A stretch of 64,000 nt of DNA from Archangium lansingense. Its GTDB lineage: Bacteria; Myxococcota; Myxococcia; Myxococcales; Myxococcaceae. Below the pieces are notes generated by a model. It searched no databases, had not been told where the DNA came from, and worked only from the letters and a program-made list of their open reading frames with translations. The stretch is from contig NZ_JAPNKA010000001.1 of NCBI RefSeq assembly GCF_026626635.1, positions 3,162,001 to 3,226,000 on the forward strand. Reading direction: 5' to 3'. Every line of letters starts with the position of its first letter. The stretch's first letter is position 1. A program made the position numbers and the translations under genes. Of this stretch, positions 33,810 through 42,728 are shown piece by piece.

Positions 33810-34499
33810 ATGCACGCCAGCATTCAGGAGAAGAACGAAGCGGTTCCTGCGGACCTGCAGGCCCGCACCATCGATGGACTCCACGAGGGGTTGATCTCCG
33901 TCCTGCGGCGGCACCTGCCAGCCTCCGGGCGGGTGGCGGACCTCGGGGCGGGCACGGGCGCCTGGGCCGCGCGCCTGAAGGCACTCGGGCACCAGGTCGT
34001 CGCCGTCGAGCGGGATGCGGACTCCTATCGATTCTCAGGGGCCGAGCTGGTGGTGGCCGACCTCAACGAGCCGTTCGCCGCGAAGCTCTCGGGGCGTTTC
34101 GCTGCCCTGACCTCCGTCGAGGTCATCGAGCATCTGGAGAACCCGCGCGCCTTCCTCCGGGAGTGTCACAAGCTGCTCGAGCCTGGAGGCTTCCTCTTCC
34201 TCACGACGCCCAACATCGAGAACGTTCCCGCCCGCTTGCAGTACCTGGCCACGGGCAGCTTGCGCATGTTCGGTAAGGATCCTCGCTTCAATGATCCAAC
34301 CCACATCACGCCCATCCACACCCATATGTTCGAGCGGATGGTGCGCGATACGGGCTTCGTCCAGGTGGAGCACACGTTCAACCGCCGCGAGCCCTCGGTG
34401 ACCCGCCTGCCCAACCGATTGCTCACGCGGCTCGTCGGCCCGCTCCTGCGGGGACTCAAGGGCGGGGACTGCCACATCTTCGTGCTGCGCCGGAGCTGA
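33810..34499 (+). CDS. Class I SAM-dependent methyltransferase
   Basis: 229 residues. Motif I is VADLGAGTGAWAARL, then AVERD (ribose-binding acid), VVADLNEPF and SVEVIEHLENPRAFLRECHKLLEPGGFLFLTTPN, the standard Methyltransf_11/12-type series. The C-terminus is basic. The substrate is unknown; the HIF-F-x-x-M-V-type lid (THITPIHTHMFERMVRDTGF) recalls methyltransferases acting on lipids or glycans. It is a monocistronic-looking gene divergent from the toxin. Confidence 0.85.
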   Translation: MHASIQEKNEAVPADLQARTIDGLHEGLISVLRRHLPASGRVADLGAGTGAWAARLKALGHQVVAVERDADSYRFSGAELVVADLNEPFAAKLSGRFAALTSVEVIEHLENPRAFLRECHKLLEPGGFLFLTTPNIENVPARLQYLATGSLRMFGKDPRFNDPTHITPIHTHMFERMVRDTGFVQVEHTFNRREPSVTRLPNRLLTRLVGPLLRGLKGGDCHIFVLRRS

Positions 34500-34624
34500 G
34501 TGCCTCTGGCGCCTCGGCGCCGTGACACAACGATGACGAAAGCATGGGAGGGCGTCGGCCAACGCCCTCGTGCGCCTGCGTACGGTGGACTCATTCTCCC
34601 CCTCACACAGGAGTGCGAATCCCC

Positions 34625-35044
34625 ATGGGAATGAACGTCGGTGGTGGCCGGGGCGGTATGAAGGCCGAGATCAACGTCACCCCGCTCGTGGACGTGGTGC
34701 TCGTGCTGCTCATCATCTTCATGGTCGTCACGCCCATGATGCAGCGCGGCAAGGACGTGACGCTTCCCCATGCCACCCACGTCAATGGCGAGAAGCATGA
34801 GGATCCGCTCATCGTCTCGGTCACCCCGGACAAGAAGACCTTCGTCGAGGCCGAGCACTACGCGGACGCCGCGGCGCTCCAGGAGCGGCTCAAGCAGGAG
34901 CTGCGCGAGAAGCCCCACCGCCGCCTGCTGCTCAAGGCGGATCAGGCGCTCTCGTATGGGGACGTGCGCAAGGTGATGGACGTGGCCCGCAGTGCCGGTG
35001 CGAAGGGCGTGGCCATTGGCGTGGTGCAGCCGAAGAGTCCGTAA
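34625..35044 (+). CDS. exbD: ExbD/TolR-family protein
   Basis: 139 residues: a short cytoplasmic N-terminus, one TM helix in INVTPLVDVVLVLLIIFMVVTPMM with the essential Asp (VDVVLVLL), and a periplasmic domain (PLIVSVTPDKKTFVEAEHY... VMDVARSAGAKGVAIGV). These proteins form proton channels with ExbB/TolQ and energise outer-membrane or gliding-type complexes. No ExbB homologue is in the window, so this pair depends on one elsewhere. The start may be the ATG at 34625 or that at 34631. Confidence 0.92.
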   Translation: MGMNVGGGRGGMKAEINVTPLVDVVLVLLIIFMVVTPMMQRGKDVTLPHATHVNGEKHEDPLIVSVTPDKKTFVEAEHYADAAALQERLKQELREKPHRRLLLKADQALSYGDVRKVMDVARSAGAKGVAIGVVQPKSP

Positions 35045-35058
35045 CGAGGAGGCACGCC

Positions 35059-35484
35059 ATGGATACCCGCAACAGGAAGCTCGTGCTGCCTCAAGGCCAG
35101 GCGAACGCGGACATCAACGTCACTCCGCTCGTGGACGTGGTGCTCGTGCTGCTCATCATCTTCATGGTCGTTACCCCGCTTCTGAACCGGGAGCTCGACG
35201 TCAAGCTCCCCGCGACCGAAGCGACAGAGTCCTCGGCTCCCGAGGCCTCACAGGTGGTGGTGGCGGTCTCTCCCGAGGGCCAGCTCACGCTCAACAACGA
35301 GCCCATCAGCGAGGCGGACTACATCCCGCGCCTGACGCGCGTCCTGGCCGCCAGACGCGCGGGAGACAGGCTCCTGTTCTTCACGGCGGATGACCGCGCC
35401 CCCTACGGCAAGGTGGTGGCCGCGCTCGATGGAGCCAAGCAGGCCGGCGCGGAGGGGCTCGGCATCATGACCGCGCCTCCTTGA
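35059..35484 (+). CDS. exbD: ExbD/TolR-family protein, second copy
   Basis: 141 residues and 14 bases after the previous gene: same operon. It repeats the TM motif INVTPLVDVVLVLLIIFMVVTPLL and has a periplasmic domain (QVVVAVSPEGQLTLNNEPISEADY... ALDGAKQAGAEGLGIMT). Pairs of divergent ExbD genes are common in myxobacteria and suggest heteromeric channels. Its end is six bases from the convergent VOC gene. Confidence 0.92.
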   Translation: MDTRNRKLVLPQGQANADINVTPLVDVVLVLLIIFMVVTPLLNRELDVKLPATEATESSAPEASQVVVAVSPEGQLTLNNEPISEADYIPRLTRVLAARRAGDRLLFFTADDRAPYGKVVAALDGAKQAGAEGLGIMTAPP

Positions 35485-35490
35485 GGTGCG

Positions 35491-35877
35491 TCAGCCCTCG
35501 CCCTTCCATTCGTTGGCGTGGGACTCCAGGGGCCCGCGCTGGGGGCGGACGACGCAGAAGCGCTGGCCCGTCGGCGCCTCCATCACCCACCAGCGCTTGA
35601 TGAACTCCACCCGCTTTGCTCCGAGCGCCTCCAGCCGCTTCACCTCGGCCTCGAGGTCATCGGTCTCGATGTCCAGGTGGATGCGGCTCGGATGATCCAC
35701 CTTCTGGATGAGGATCATCGGCTCCTCGGCCTTCGCCGAGAGCTCGCGGTATTTGTTGTCCTCTGGTGTGTGGGGCGCGACGGGTCTGCCGAGGGCCTTG
35801 CTCCAGAAGGCCGTGGCCGTTTCGACGTCCTCGCTCTTGCAATCGATGACAAAAGCAGCGAGCCGGCTGCGATGCAT
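35491..35877 (-). CDS. VOC-superfamily (glyoxalase-like) protein
   Basis: 128 residues made of two beta-alpha-beta-beta-beta halves typical of vicinal oxygen chelate proteins: the opening RLAAFVIDCKSEDVETATAFWSKALGRPVAPH, RIHLDIETDDLEAEVKRLEALGAKRV and the closing MEAPTGQRFCVVRPQRG. Possible metal ligands are His residues in IHLDIE and others. These domains are enzymes or antibiotic-binding resistance proteins; no specific substrate can be read here. A strong in-frame ATG defines the start. Confidence 0.85.
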   Translation of the reverse strand: MHRSRLAAFVIDCKSEDVETATAFWSKALGRPVAPHTPEDNKYRELSAKAEEPMILIQKVDHPSRIHLDIETDDLEAEVKRLEALGAKRVEFIKRWWVMEAPTGQRFCVVRPQRGPLESHANEWKGEG

Positions 35878-35897
35878 GAAGTCCTCCCAGGGGGGGT

Positions 35898-36947
35898 TCA
35901 GGAACGTCCTGCATCATCCCCGATAGCCCTCGGCTCCGCGCTGACGTTCTGCGTGTCGGCGAGCAGGGGTGTCGGCTCGGCTGCGTTTGCCTCGGGGGCT
36001 GGAGCCAGGGGAGGAGCCTCGGGAGTGGAGGCGGGCTGCTCCACCGGGGCCTGGACGGTCAGCGGAGCCATGGTGCGGTAGACCTCCACGGTGACGGCCG
36101 TGGTGGCCATCGAGAAGCCCAGCCGTGCGGCGACCACCAGCTGTGCCACCAGCAGCGCCAGCCAGGCCTTCCCCGTGCTGGTCACCTGTACCGCCGCGTG
36201 CAGTCGCGCGAAGGCGAGCACCATCCCCAGGCCCAGCAGGCCCACGGCGATATAGCTGAGGAGTGCCCCCGGGGAGCGCACCATCTGCTTCAGTGCGCGC
36301 CAGGCGGCGAGGCGCGTCTTGCGCTGGTCGTCCGCGTAGAGCTGGACGCGCGCCAGGTCGAAGCTCGACCGCCAGAGCGCGAACAGCACCACCATCAGGG
36401 CCAGGTGCGCCACGCTCCAGAAGGTGAAGGGGTTCTCGAGTGCCCAGTGCTCGCCCGGAAGGGTGAACAGCGTGGGCTTCCCCGCGCGGGAGAGGAGGAC
36501 GGTGGCGAGCACCCCCAGCCCCACCACTGGGAGCAGCCCCAGTATCGCCCAGCCGAGCAGGCGCAGGTTGCGGCCGAGCTGGGCGGCGCAGTCGCGGGCG
36601 AAGTCGGCCAGCGAGAAGCGTCCCGGCGAGCACAGCCGCGAGGTGATGCCGCCCGCCAGCACGAGCTGGAGCCCGAAGGCGAAGAGGGTGCCCAGCAGGA
36701 GCGGGCCCGCGAGGAACGAGCCTCCGCCCTGGGCGAGTTGCTTGCTGAAGTCGAACACCGCCTCGGGCGAGGGGAAGGGCCGGTCCCGGCCGGCGAGGGA
36801 GTGTCCGAACTGGCCGATGGCGGGGAGGAGGACGGGCACGGACCGGACGAGTGAGATGCACAGGTTGGCCACCAGCAGCACGCCGAGCAGCTTCAGCTCG
36901 GAGAAGGCCCTGAGCGGCGCCGTGAGAATCGAACGGAAGGGGTTCAT
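35898..36947 (-). CDS. Multi-pass membrane protein
   Basis: 349 residues from the ATG at 36947, eight bases downstream of the M1 peptidase stop, so the two are co-transcribed. About six hydrophobic segments can be traced (LKLLGVLLVANLCISLVRSVPVLL, FLAGPLLLGTLFAFGLQLVLAGG, WAILGLLPVVGLGVLATVLL, VAHLALMVVLFALW, LLSYIAVGLLGLGMVLAF, AWLALLVAQLVVAARLGFSM), then a soluble Pro/Ala-rich tail. I cannot name a family. It may assist or anchor the peptidase. Confidence 0.75.
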   Translation of the reverse strand: MNPFRSILTAPLRAFSELKLLGVLLVANLCISLVRSVPVLLPAIGQFGHSLAGRDRPFPSPEAVFDFSKQLAQGGGSFLAGPLLLGTLFAFGLQLVLAGGITSRLCSPGRFSLADFARDCAAQLGRNLRLLGWAILGLLPVVGLGVLATVLLSRAGKPTLFTLPGEHWALENPFTFWSVAHLALMVVLFALWRSSFDLARVQLYADDQRKTRLAAWRALKQMVRSPGALLSYIAVGLLGLGMVLAFARLHAAVQVTSTGKAWLALLVAQLVVAARLGFSMATTAVTVEVYRTMAPLTVQAPVEQPASTPEAPPLAPAPEANAAEPTPLLADTQNVSAEPRAIGDDAGRS

Positions 36948-36955
36948 GGCGTGGC

Positions 36956-39049
36956 TCAGAGGAAGAGGGAGGCGGCGGTGGAGAGCATCTGGCTCACGTA
37001 GGTGGTCCAGCCGAACAGCGAGACAGCCACGTGGCCGGACAGGTCCTTCGTCTGCGAGTTGTTGGCCGGTTGGATGTCCAGCGCGTTGACTCCGTGGAGC
37101 TCCACTTGCTTGAGGCCGGCGTCCTTGCCGGTGCGCTCGAAGCTCAGGCGCTTCCAGCGCTCCTGTCCGTTCCAGCGCTCCACCAGCGACGAGCCATCCG
37201 CGAACGTCACCCTCACGTCCACCGGGATGCGGATGTCTCCGAGTCGGCTCACCTGCACCTCGCAGCGTTTCACCGGCTCGTCCTTCGCCGCGTCTCGAGG
37301 CTCGCGCTCCACCAGCAGGACGCCGCCCTTGCCGTCGTCGAAGAGGCCCTTCTTCCCGGCGCGCTCCTCGCACTCGATTGGGCCCACCGCGTAGTCCAGC
37401 GCGCCCGTCCCACGGAAGAACGTGTCGAAGAACCAGCCGAGGTCCTGCCCGGATACCTCGTTGACCACGGCGAAGAAGTCCTCGCCGCGCGGGTGGCGGA
37501 ACTTCCAGCGCTCCACATAGGTGCGCATGATGCGCGCCATGGTCTCCTCGCCCACCAGCTGCTCCAAGGCGAAGAGCGTCAGCTGCGGACGACTGTAGGC
37601 GTTGCGGAAATAGTCTCCCCGGCTCCGGTACTGCCACGAGGCCTGGATGATGGGCGAGTTCTCGCGCAGGCCGCTCATGCCGCGCATCCGGTCTCGCTCA
37701 TCCCAGTCTTGGGCGAACAGGGGTCCCACCCATCCGCGCAGGGGGCTGGGAAGGAAATCGGCCGGGTTGGCCCTCACGTCCTCGGCAAGGCACAGCTTGT
37801 AGGTCCCATAGCTGTTGATGCCCTCGTCCAGCCATGGCTCCTCGAACTCGTTCGAGGCGAGCAGTCCCTGCCAGTAGTTGTGGCCGAACTCGTGCGCCAC
37901 CGTCTGCCAGATGATGAAGTCCTTGGGCTCGCCCGGCTCGGCGCGGCCCACCGCGGTGATGAAGGTGGGGTACTCCATGCCGCCCGCGGGTGTGCCGTCC
38001 GTAGGAGGGGCCACCACCGTCAGGTGCGAGTATGGCCACGGGGACCACCATCGCCCGAAGTGCTCTATCGACGCCTTGGCGGACGCCATGAGCTGCGGCC
38101 CCGAGCGGAGATGGTTCCTGTCCACGAGCACGGTGAGCCCCACCTCGGGCAGGCCCGGCGAGCGGAACACGTCCTCGAGCACTTCGAACCGCTCCGAGGC
38201 GGTCCAGGCGAAGTCGTGCACGTCATCCTGGTGGTAGCGCAGCGTCTGAGTGCCGTCCGGATTCTCGCGGCGATCCACGAGCACGCCCGTGGCGCCCACC
38301 TTCATCGCCTGGGGCACCGTCAGGCGCACGTCGTAGGTGCCGAAGTCGGCGTAGAACTCGGAGGCAGCGTGGTACTGGTGGCAGTTCCAGCGGGGGCTCG
38401 TGGCGCCGCCCTCGGGGGGCACCTCCAGCACGCCCAGCTTCGGAAACCACTGGCCCATCAGATAGAAGCCACTGTCCGTGCGGCCGGCGCGGAGGATCAC
38501 CTTGGGCACGCGCGCCTCCCACTCGAGCTCCAGCGTCACCTGGCCGCCGGGAGGCACCGGCTCGGGCAGCGTCACGGTGAAGACCGTCTGGTCCTCCGCG
38601 TTGTCATCGTCCGGATGCTCGAAGCGCAGCGTGGGCAGCAGATCCGCCCCGCCTTTCACCCTCAGGGCCTTCACGTTCGAGTAGCCCCACTCGTCTTTCT
38701 TGCGCTCGGGGTAGGAGGGGGAGTTCGCGTCCTCGTTGCGGATGCCTCCCATCGCCTTGGAGTCCCGGTAGAACGTGGAGCGGTCGTTCTTGAAGGCGTT
38801 CCAATACAGATGGAACCACAGCGTGGCCTGAGGCTCGGCGCTCCGGTTGCGCCAGGTGACAGTCTCCTGACCGGTGAGCGCGTGGGTGGAGGGGTCCAAC
38901 CGGGCGTCGATCTCGTAGTCGGTGACGCGCTCGGAGAGGGGCGGGCCGAGGGTGCGGCCCTGCTTGTCAAAAGCGGGAGGGGCCGGTGACTCCGCGGCGA
39001 GCGCGGGCACCTGACCCAGGAGCAGCAGCAAGGAGAGGACGCGTGTCAT
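36956..39049 (-). CDS. M1-family zinc metallopeptidase
   Basis: 697 residues with a signal peptide (VLSLLLLLGQVPALA). Zinc site: HEFGH with His386, Glu387 and His390, and the third ligand Glu409 in WLDEGI, exactly the HEXXH-x18-E spacing of M1 enzymes. The upstream GGMEYPTFIT replaces the usual GAMEN exopeptidase motif, which suggests altered substrate specificity. Fold extends through the N-terminal beta domain and C-terminal helices, ending in a hydrophobic segment (VSLFGWTTYVSQMLSTAASLFL) that may anchor it. It is likely secreted or periplasmic and cleaves peptides. Confidence 0.88.
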   Translation of the reverse strand: MTRVLSLLLLLGQVPALAAESPAPPAFDKQGRTLGPPLSERVTDYEIDARLDPSTHALTGQETVTWRNRSAEPQATLWFHLYWNAFKNDRSTFYRDSKAMGGIRNEDANSPSYPERKKDEWGYSNVKALRVKGGADLLPTLRFEHPDDDNAEDQTVFTVTLPEPVPPGGQVTLELEWEARVPKVILRAGRTDSGFYLMGQWFPKLGVLEVPPEGGATSPRWNCHQYHAASEFYADFGTYDVRLTVPQAMKVGATGVLVDRRENPDGTQTLRYHQDDVHDFAWTASERFEVLEDVFRSPGLPEVGLTVLVDRNHLRSGPQLMASAKASIEHFGRWWSPWPYSHLTVVAPPTDGTPAGGMEYPTFITAVGRAEPGEPKDFIIWQTVAHEFGHNYWQGLLASNEFEEPWLDEGINSYGTYKLCLAEDVRANPADFLPSPLRGWVGPLFAQDWDERDRMRGMSGLRENSPIIQASWQYRSRGDYFRNAYSRPQLTLFALEQLVGEETMARIMRTYVERWKFRHPRGEDFFAVVNEVSGQDLGWFFDTFFRGTGALDYAVGPIECEERAGKKGLFDDGKGGVLLVEREPRDAAKDEPVKRCEVQVSRLGDIRIPVDVRVTFADGSSLVERWNGQERWKRLSFERTGKDAGLKQVELHGVNALDIQPANNSQTKDLSGHVAVSLFGWTTYVSQMLSTAASLFL

Positions 39050-39112
39050 CGGGGCGGGAGCTTCGCATGCGGGCGGGGTGGATGACCCGCCTCACATGCG
39101 GCTCGCCGCGGC

Positions 39113-39817
39113 TCACGAGAACACGTTCACGTCGCCGTGGACGGGGAGCAGGGCCACGTCCTTGCCACCCCGGTACGTTTGTCGCGCCGGCACCGAGACG
39201 AGCTCCCACGTGGGGAGCACCACCGCCGTGAGCGAGCGGCCGTAGACGCACCCGGTGTCGATGCCCACCGCGTACTCGGTGACGAGCGGCCGGTCGAACA
39301 CGGTGTGTCCGAAGATGACGCGCTCGGGGCCCTTCCAGTGGTGCGTCCAGAAGCGGTAGTCCGCTGGCGCCTTCGAGGGCCAGAAGCTCTTGCGCTCCGG
39401 GGGCCGCACACACTGGGCGTGCAGCAGGTGGTAGGGGTCCTGGTTCGCGATGGACTTGCCGGGCAGGACACCCGCGTGGACCACGGCGGCGTTGTACTCG
39501 GGCAGGAGGATGAAATGGGGCAGGGTGGCGAAGTAGTCGAGGTGCTCGGGGCCGAGGGCCTGCCGGGTCTCCAGGTGGTCCGGGATGAGGTCGGCGTCCT
39601 TGCGGCGGCGCTGTTGCAGGTGCTTCTCCTCGTGGTTGCCGAGGATGGACTCGTGCTGCATGGCCAGCTCGACGCACTCGCGGCGCTTGGGGCCGCGGTC
39701 GACCAGGTCACCCGTGAAGATGATCCGGTCACTCGAGGTGGCGCCCACCTTGTCGAGCAGCTCCAGGGCCTCGTCGTAGCACCCGTGAAGGTCTCCGATG
39801 ACGATGGTGCGGGACAT
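39113..39817 (-). CDS. Calcineurin-like metallophosphoesterase (PrpE/ApaH-type)
   Basis: 234 residues with the full metallophosphoesterase set: GDLHGCYDE, GDLVDRGPKRRE, LGNHEEKH, VVHAGVLPG and IFGHTVF. It resembles bacterial serine/threonine phosphatases and Ap4A hydrolases (ApaH). Two metal ions are bound by the Asp/His/Asn residues of these motifs. The substrate cannot be decided by eye: dinucleoside polyphosphates or phosphoproteins are both plausible. The gene stands alone upstream of the M1 peptidase. Confidence 0.9.
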   Translation of the reverse strand: MSRTIVIGDLHGCYDEALELLDKVGATSSDRIIFTGDLVDRGPKRRECVELAMQHESILGNHEEKHLQQRRRKDADLIPDHLETRQALGPEHLDYFATLPHFILLPEYNAAVVHAGVLPGKSIANQDPYHLLHAQCVRPPERKSFWPSKAPADYRFWTHHWKGPERVIFGHTVFDRPLVTEYAVGIDTGCVYGRSLTAVVLPTWELVSVPARQTYRGGKDVALLPVHGDVNVFS

Positions 39818-39914
39818 GATGATACTTCCTTGAAGAAGTGGGCACCCGAGTGAAGAAGCCGGTTTGTCTGAATCCCAAATTCAGTGCCGACCGCCGGCGT
39901 CACCCCCATGAGAG

Positions 39915-39990
39915 TGGAGGTGGGTGGAGTCGAACCACCAAGGCTTGTAGGGCCTCTTCGGCCGGGTGCCCGAAAATTCGCTTCGCCTCC
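39915..39990 (-). tRNA. tRNA-like sequence, probable pseudo-tRNA
   Basis: A 76-nt segment with a nearly paired acceptor (GGAGGCG/CACCTCC, one mismatch), a perfect T arm (GGTGG-TTCGACT-CCACC) and discriminator A. The central part cannot be folded normally: the best anticodon stem (GAGGC/GCCTT) has loop CCTACAA, lacking the invariant T33, no variable loop remains and the D region is 27 nt. It sits between the phosphoesterase and a histidine kinase gene. Confidence 0.4.
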
Positions 39991-40008
39991 AGTGACGTGG
40001 AGTCTCGC

Positions 40009-41682
40009 TCATTCCTGACGGCGTGGCAGCTCGACCGTGAAGGTGGAGCCCTCTCCCGGGCGGCTCTGCACCCGAATGCTGCCGCCCATGGCCTCCACGA
40101 TGCTGCGGGTGATGTAGAGCCCCAGCCCCAGGCCTCCCGAGTGGCGCTCCGAGACGGCTCGCTCGAACTTGCCGAAGATGCGCTCCAAGGCATCAGGCGC
40201 GATACCGATGCCCTGGTCGCGCACCACCAGGCGGACGCGCGCTCCCACCACCTCCACTTGGGCATGGATGGGGCGGCCGGCGCCATAGCGGATGGCATTG
40301 GAGATGAGGTTGGTGACGACCTGCTCCAGCCGCAGCCGGTCCCACCAGCCCGTCACATGTGGCCAGGCCTCCACCCGCAGCTCCGAGCCCGCTCGGGCCG
40401 CCTCGGGGGCGAACCAGGCCGTCACCTCGCACAGCACCTCGCCCAGGTCCGTGTCCGAGGGCTCCAGCTTGAGCTTCCCCCGCGACAGGCGGCTGACGTC
40501 GAGCAGCGCGTTGATGAGCGTGGACATCTTGTACACCTGGCGTTTGGCCACCTCCACGTGGCGCTGGAGCGCCTCGGTGCGGGTGTCCCCAGCGCCGCAC
40601 CGCGGCAGCTCACGTGACAGGGCGGTGAGCTTGAGGTGCAGGGGTGTGAGCGGTGTCTTCAGCTCGTGCGAGGCCACCGAGAGGAACTCGTCCCGGAGCT
40701 GCACCGCAAGCTGGGCCTCGCGGTAGAGCCGGGCGTTGTCCACCGCGAGCGCGGCCCGGCGCGCCAGGTCCTCGGCCAGAAGTCGATCCTCCGGGTCATA
40801 GCGGTGCCTGGCACAGCAGTGGAAGAAGGTGAGCGCTCCGAGGGTGCGGCCCCGGGCGTGCAGGGGCACCGTCAGCACGGAGCTGACTCCGGTCTTGCGC
40901 AGCAACTCCAGGTGCCGGGCGTCACGCGCGTATTCAATGAGCCACTCGTCGGAGACGTCCTCCAGCAGCTCGGTCTTCCCCGTACGGACGACAGCCCCGG
41001 GTCCGCCTGCATCCTCTCGCCACTGGGGGTAGCTCCGGGCCAGCTCCCACGCCAGCTCCGCCCGGGTCGGGTCCACATGCGCCACCGCCAGCCGGCGCAT
41101 GGGGCCCTCCGGCTCGACCATGTCCAGCAAGCACCCCTCTCCGAGCATCGGCACGGCCCGCTGCACGACATGGGCCAGCGTGTCTTCGTAGTCGAGCGAG
41201 CTGGCCAGGGTCTCGCTCACCGAGGAGAGGAAGGCCTGGCGGTGCTCCGCGCGTTTGAAGGTGGTGATGTCGGTGATGAAGCCCTCCAGGAGTTGCACCC
41301 CGTCCGGGCTCTCGCCGAGGCCCACCCCGCGCTCCCACACCCAGCGTTCCTCGCCCTTGCGCGTGTAAATCCGATAGGTGAGGGTGAAGGGGCTCCGCGA
41401 GGCGAGCGCCCTCTGGATTCCCTCCCAGACCTGCTGGACGTCCTCGGGGTGGATGAGCGACCGCCAGAGCACGACGTGTTCGGTGAGCTCCTCGGGGCTG
41501 TACCCGGTGAGCTCCAGGGCGCCCGGGCTGGCGTACATCAGGGGGTAGCGGGGATCATTGGGACACCGGTAGGCCATCCCCCGTAGATTTCCCAGCAGGG
41601 TGCGTAGCATGCGCTCGCTGTCACTCTCGTGGGTCTGGCCTGGAGCGGGAGGGGGTTCGGCTTCAGGCTGGGGTCCCCACAT
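40009..41682 (-). CDS. PAS-GAF hybrid sensor histidine kinase
   Basis: 557 residues from the ATG at 41682 (GGAGGAGG Shine-Dalgarno). Order: PAS domain at about 30-150 (GMAYRCPNDPRYPLMYASPGALELTGYSPEEL...GEERWVWERGVGLGESPDG), GAF domain at about 170-310, a HisKA helix with the phosphoacceptor in SVASHELKTPLTPLHLKL, and HATPase_c with N box LISNAIRYG, G1 DQGIGIAPDALERIFGKFER and GGLGLGLYITRSIVEA. No TM segments, so it is a cytosolic sensor. No response regulator is adjacent. The ASHELKTPLTPL stretch is shared with the kinases at 59.8-64 kb, suggesting paralogues. Confidence 0.92.
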   Translation of the reverse strand: MWGPQPEAEPPPAPGQTHESDSERMLRTLLGNLRGMAYRCPNDPRYPLMYASPGALELTGYSPEELTEHVVLWRSLIHPEDVQQVWEGIQRALASRSPFTLTYRIYTRKGEERWVWERGVGLGESPDGVQLLEGFITDITTFKRAEHRQAFLSSVSETLASSLDYEDTLAHVVQRAVPMLGEGCLLDMVEPEGPMRRLAVAHVDPTRAELAWELARSYPQWREDAGGPGAVVRTGKTELLEDVSDEWLIEYARDARHLELLRKTGVSSVLTVPLHARGRTLGALTFFHCCARHRYDPEDRLLAEDLARRAALAVDNARLYREAQLAVQLRDEFLSVASHELKTPLTPLHLKLTALSRELPRCGAGDTRTEALQRHVEVAKRQVYKMSTLINALLDVSRLSRGKLKLEPSDTDLGEVLCEVTAWFAPEAARAGSELRVEAWPHVTGWWDRLRLEQVVTNLISNAIRYGAGRPIHAQVEVVGARVRLVVRDQGIGIAPDALERIFGKFERAVSERHSGGLGLGLYITRSIVEAMGGSIRVQSRPGEGSTFTVELPRRQE

Positions 41683-41995
41683 GCCCTGTCCTCCTCCCCC
41701 TGCCGGGTTTCCAGGGGGGACATTTGGGCAACCTCTCGGGCTTCCCGGGTCGTCCGGGCCACCTGGCACCCGGGGCGAAGCCTGCCCGGCCGGGGCCCGG
41801 AGCCGAAAACTGCCCGGAAATGGGACGGAAAATCCCCGGTGTCAGGAATCCCGAGCGGGTTCCGTCCCTGTCCTCCAGTACCCCTCGTGTGCCCTCTGTC
41901 GGACATTCGGGGACCGTGTCATCGGGAGACCGCCTTCGGATGCCGTCGTGCTACCTTGACCCGCCGTTTCACCGAACCCCACCCTGCTCAGGCAG
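41683..41995. other. 313-bp region between divergent kinase and sigma genes
   Basis: Very GC-rich region holding both promoters. A TTGAC at 41956 lies about 40 bases before the sigma gene start, but no convincing -10 partner was found. Several GC-rich inverted stretches (CCGGG/CCCGG) are visible; no tRNA or protein-like frame. Confidence 0.4.
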
Positions 41996-42697
41996 GTGGC
42001 TCATCCTTCCAGGCGGCGTTTCGAGGACCTTCTGGTGTTCGACGATCTCACGGATGACGAACTGTTCGCAGAGGTGCTCCAGCGCCGCGCCGGCGGCGAC
42101 GCGGTGGGGGCGCCCCTTGGTGCGCTGTGTGAGCGCTGGGCCCGTCCGGCCCGCTATGTCATCTCCAAGATTCAGGCCAGCTACGGCCGTGGCTCTCCGG
42201 CGGACGCGGACGAGCTCTATCAGGACGCTGTCGGCAAGTTCCTCGACCGAGGCCTGGACCAGTTCCGGGGCGTCTCCGAGCAGATGCCCGGGCGCAGCGC
42301 GTCTCCCAAGACGTTCTTCCTGCGCATCGTCAAGCACGTGGCCATCGACTTCTACCGGCGCCAGCGCGAGGACCTCGCGCCTGCCGCGTCGGACCCCGAT
42401 GAGGTCATGGAGGAGCCAGCCTCCGAGGTGGCTCGCGCGGTGGACTTGTCTCGGCGCAGCGAGGAGCGCTCCGAGGCGCAGGAGCTCTACTGGCGTGCCT
42501 TCGAGCGCCTGCAGCAGGAGCACCCCAAGGAAGCTGGTGCGTGGGACCTGTACCACCACCAGGACGTAGAGGACCACGAGGAATGCGCCCGGCGCCTGAA
42601 CATCAGCGTGGTCAACTCGTACAAGCGCGTCAGCCGCGCACAGGCCTACCTACGGCTCTATCTGCTCGACCTCCAGCAGGAGGGCGGGCACGAGTGA
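41996..42697 (+). CDS. ECF-like RNA polymerase sigma factor
   Basis: 233 residues starting with GTG. Region 2: YVISKIQASYGRGSPADADELYQDAVGKFL and the melting/-10 helix FFLRIVKHVAIDFYRRQRED. Region 4, shorter and less typical, is HEECARRLNISVVNSYKRVSRAQAYLRLYLLD, an HTH. The N-terminus is longer than usual. It is followed by a gene with two zinc-binding motifs and no membrane helix, so the pair probably forms a sigma/anti-sigma module sensing a cytoplasmic signal. Confidence 0.8.
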   Translation: MAHPSRRRFEDLLVFDDLTDDELFAEVLQRRAGGDAVGAPLGALCERWARPARYVISKIQASYGRGSPADADELYQDAVGKFLDRGLDQFRGVSEQMPGRSASPKTFFLRIVKHVAIDFYRRQREDLAPAASDPDEVMEEPASEVARAVDLSRRSEERSEAQELYWRAFERLQQEHPKEAGAWDLYHHQDVEDHEECARRLNISVVNSYKRVSRAQAYLRLYLLDLQQEGGHE

Positions 42698-42728
42698 GCC
42701 CCCCACGTACCCGGAGGAGGGTACTTAC

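Noticed and set aside
34625..35484. A complete Tol/Exb operon
   Set aside because: Only two ExbD genes are present; no ExbB/TolQ or TonB was found in the window.
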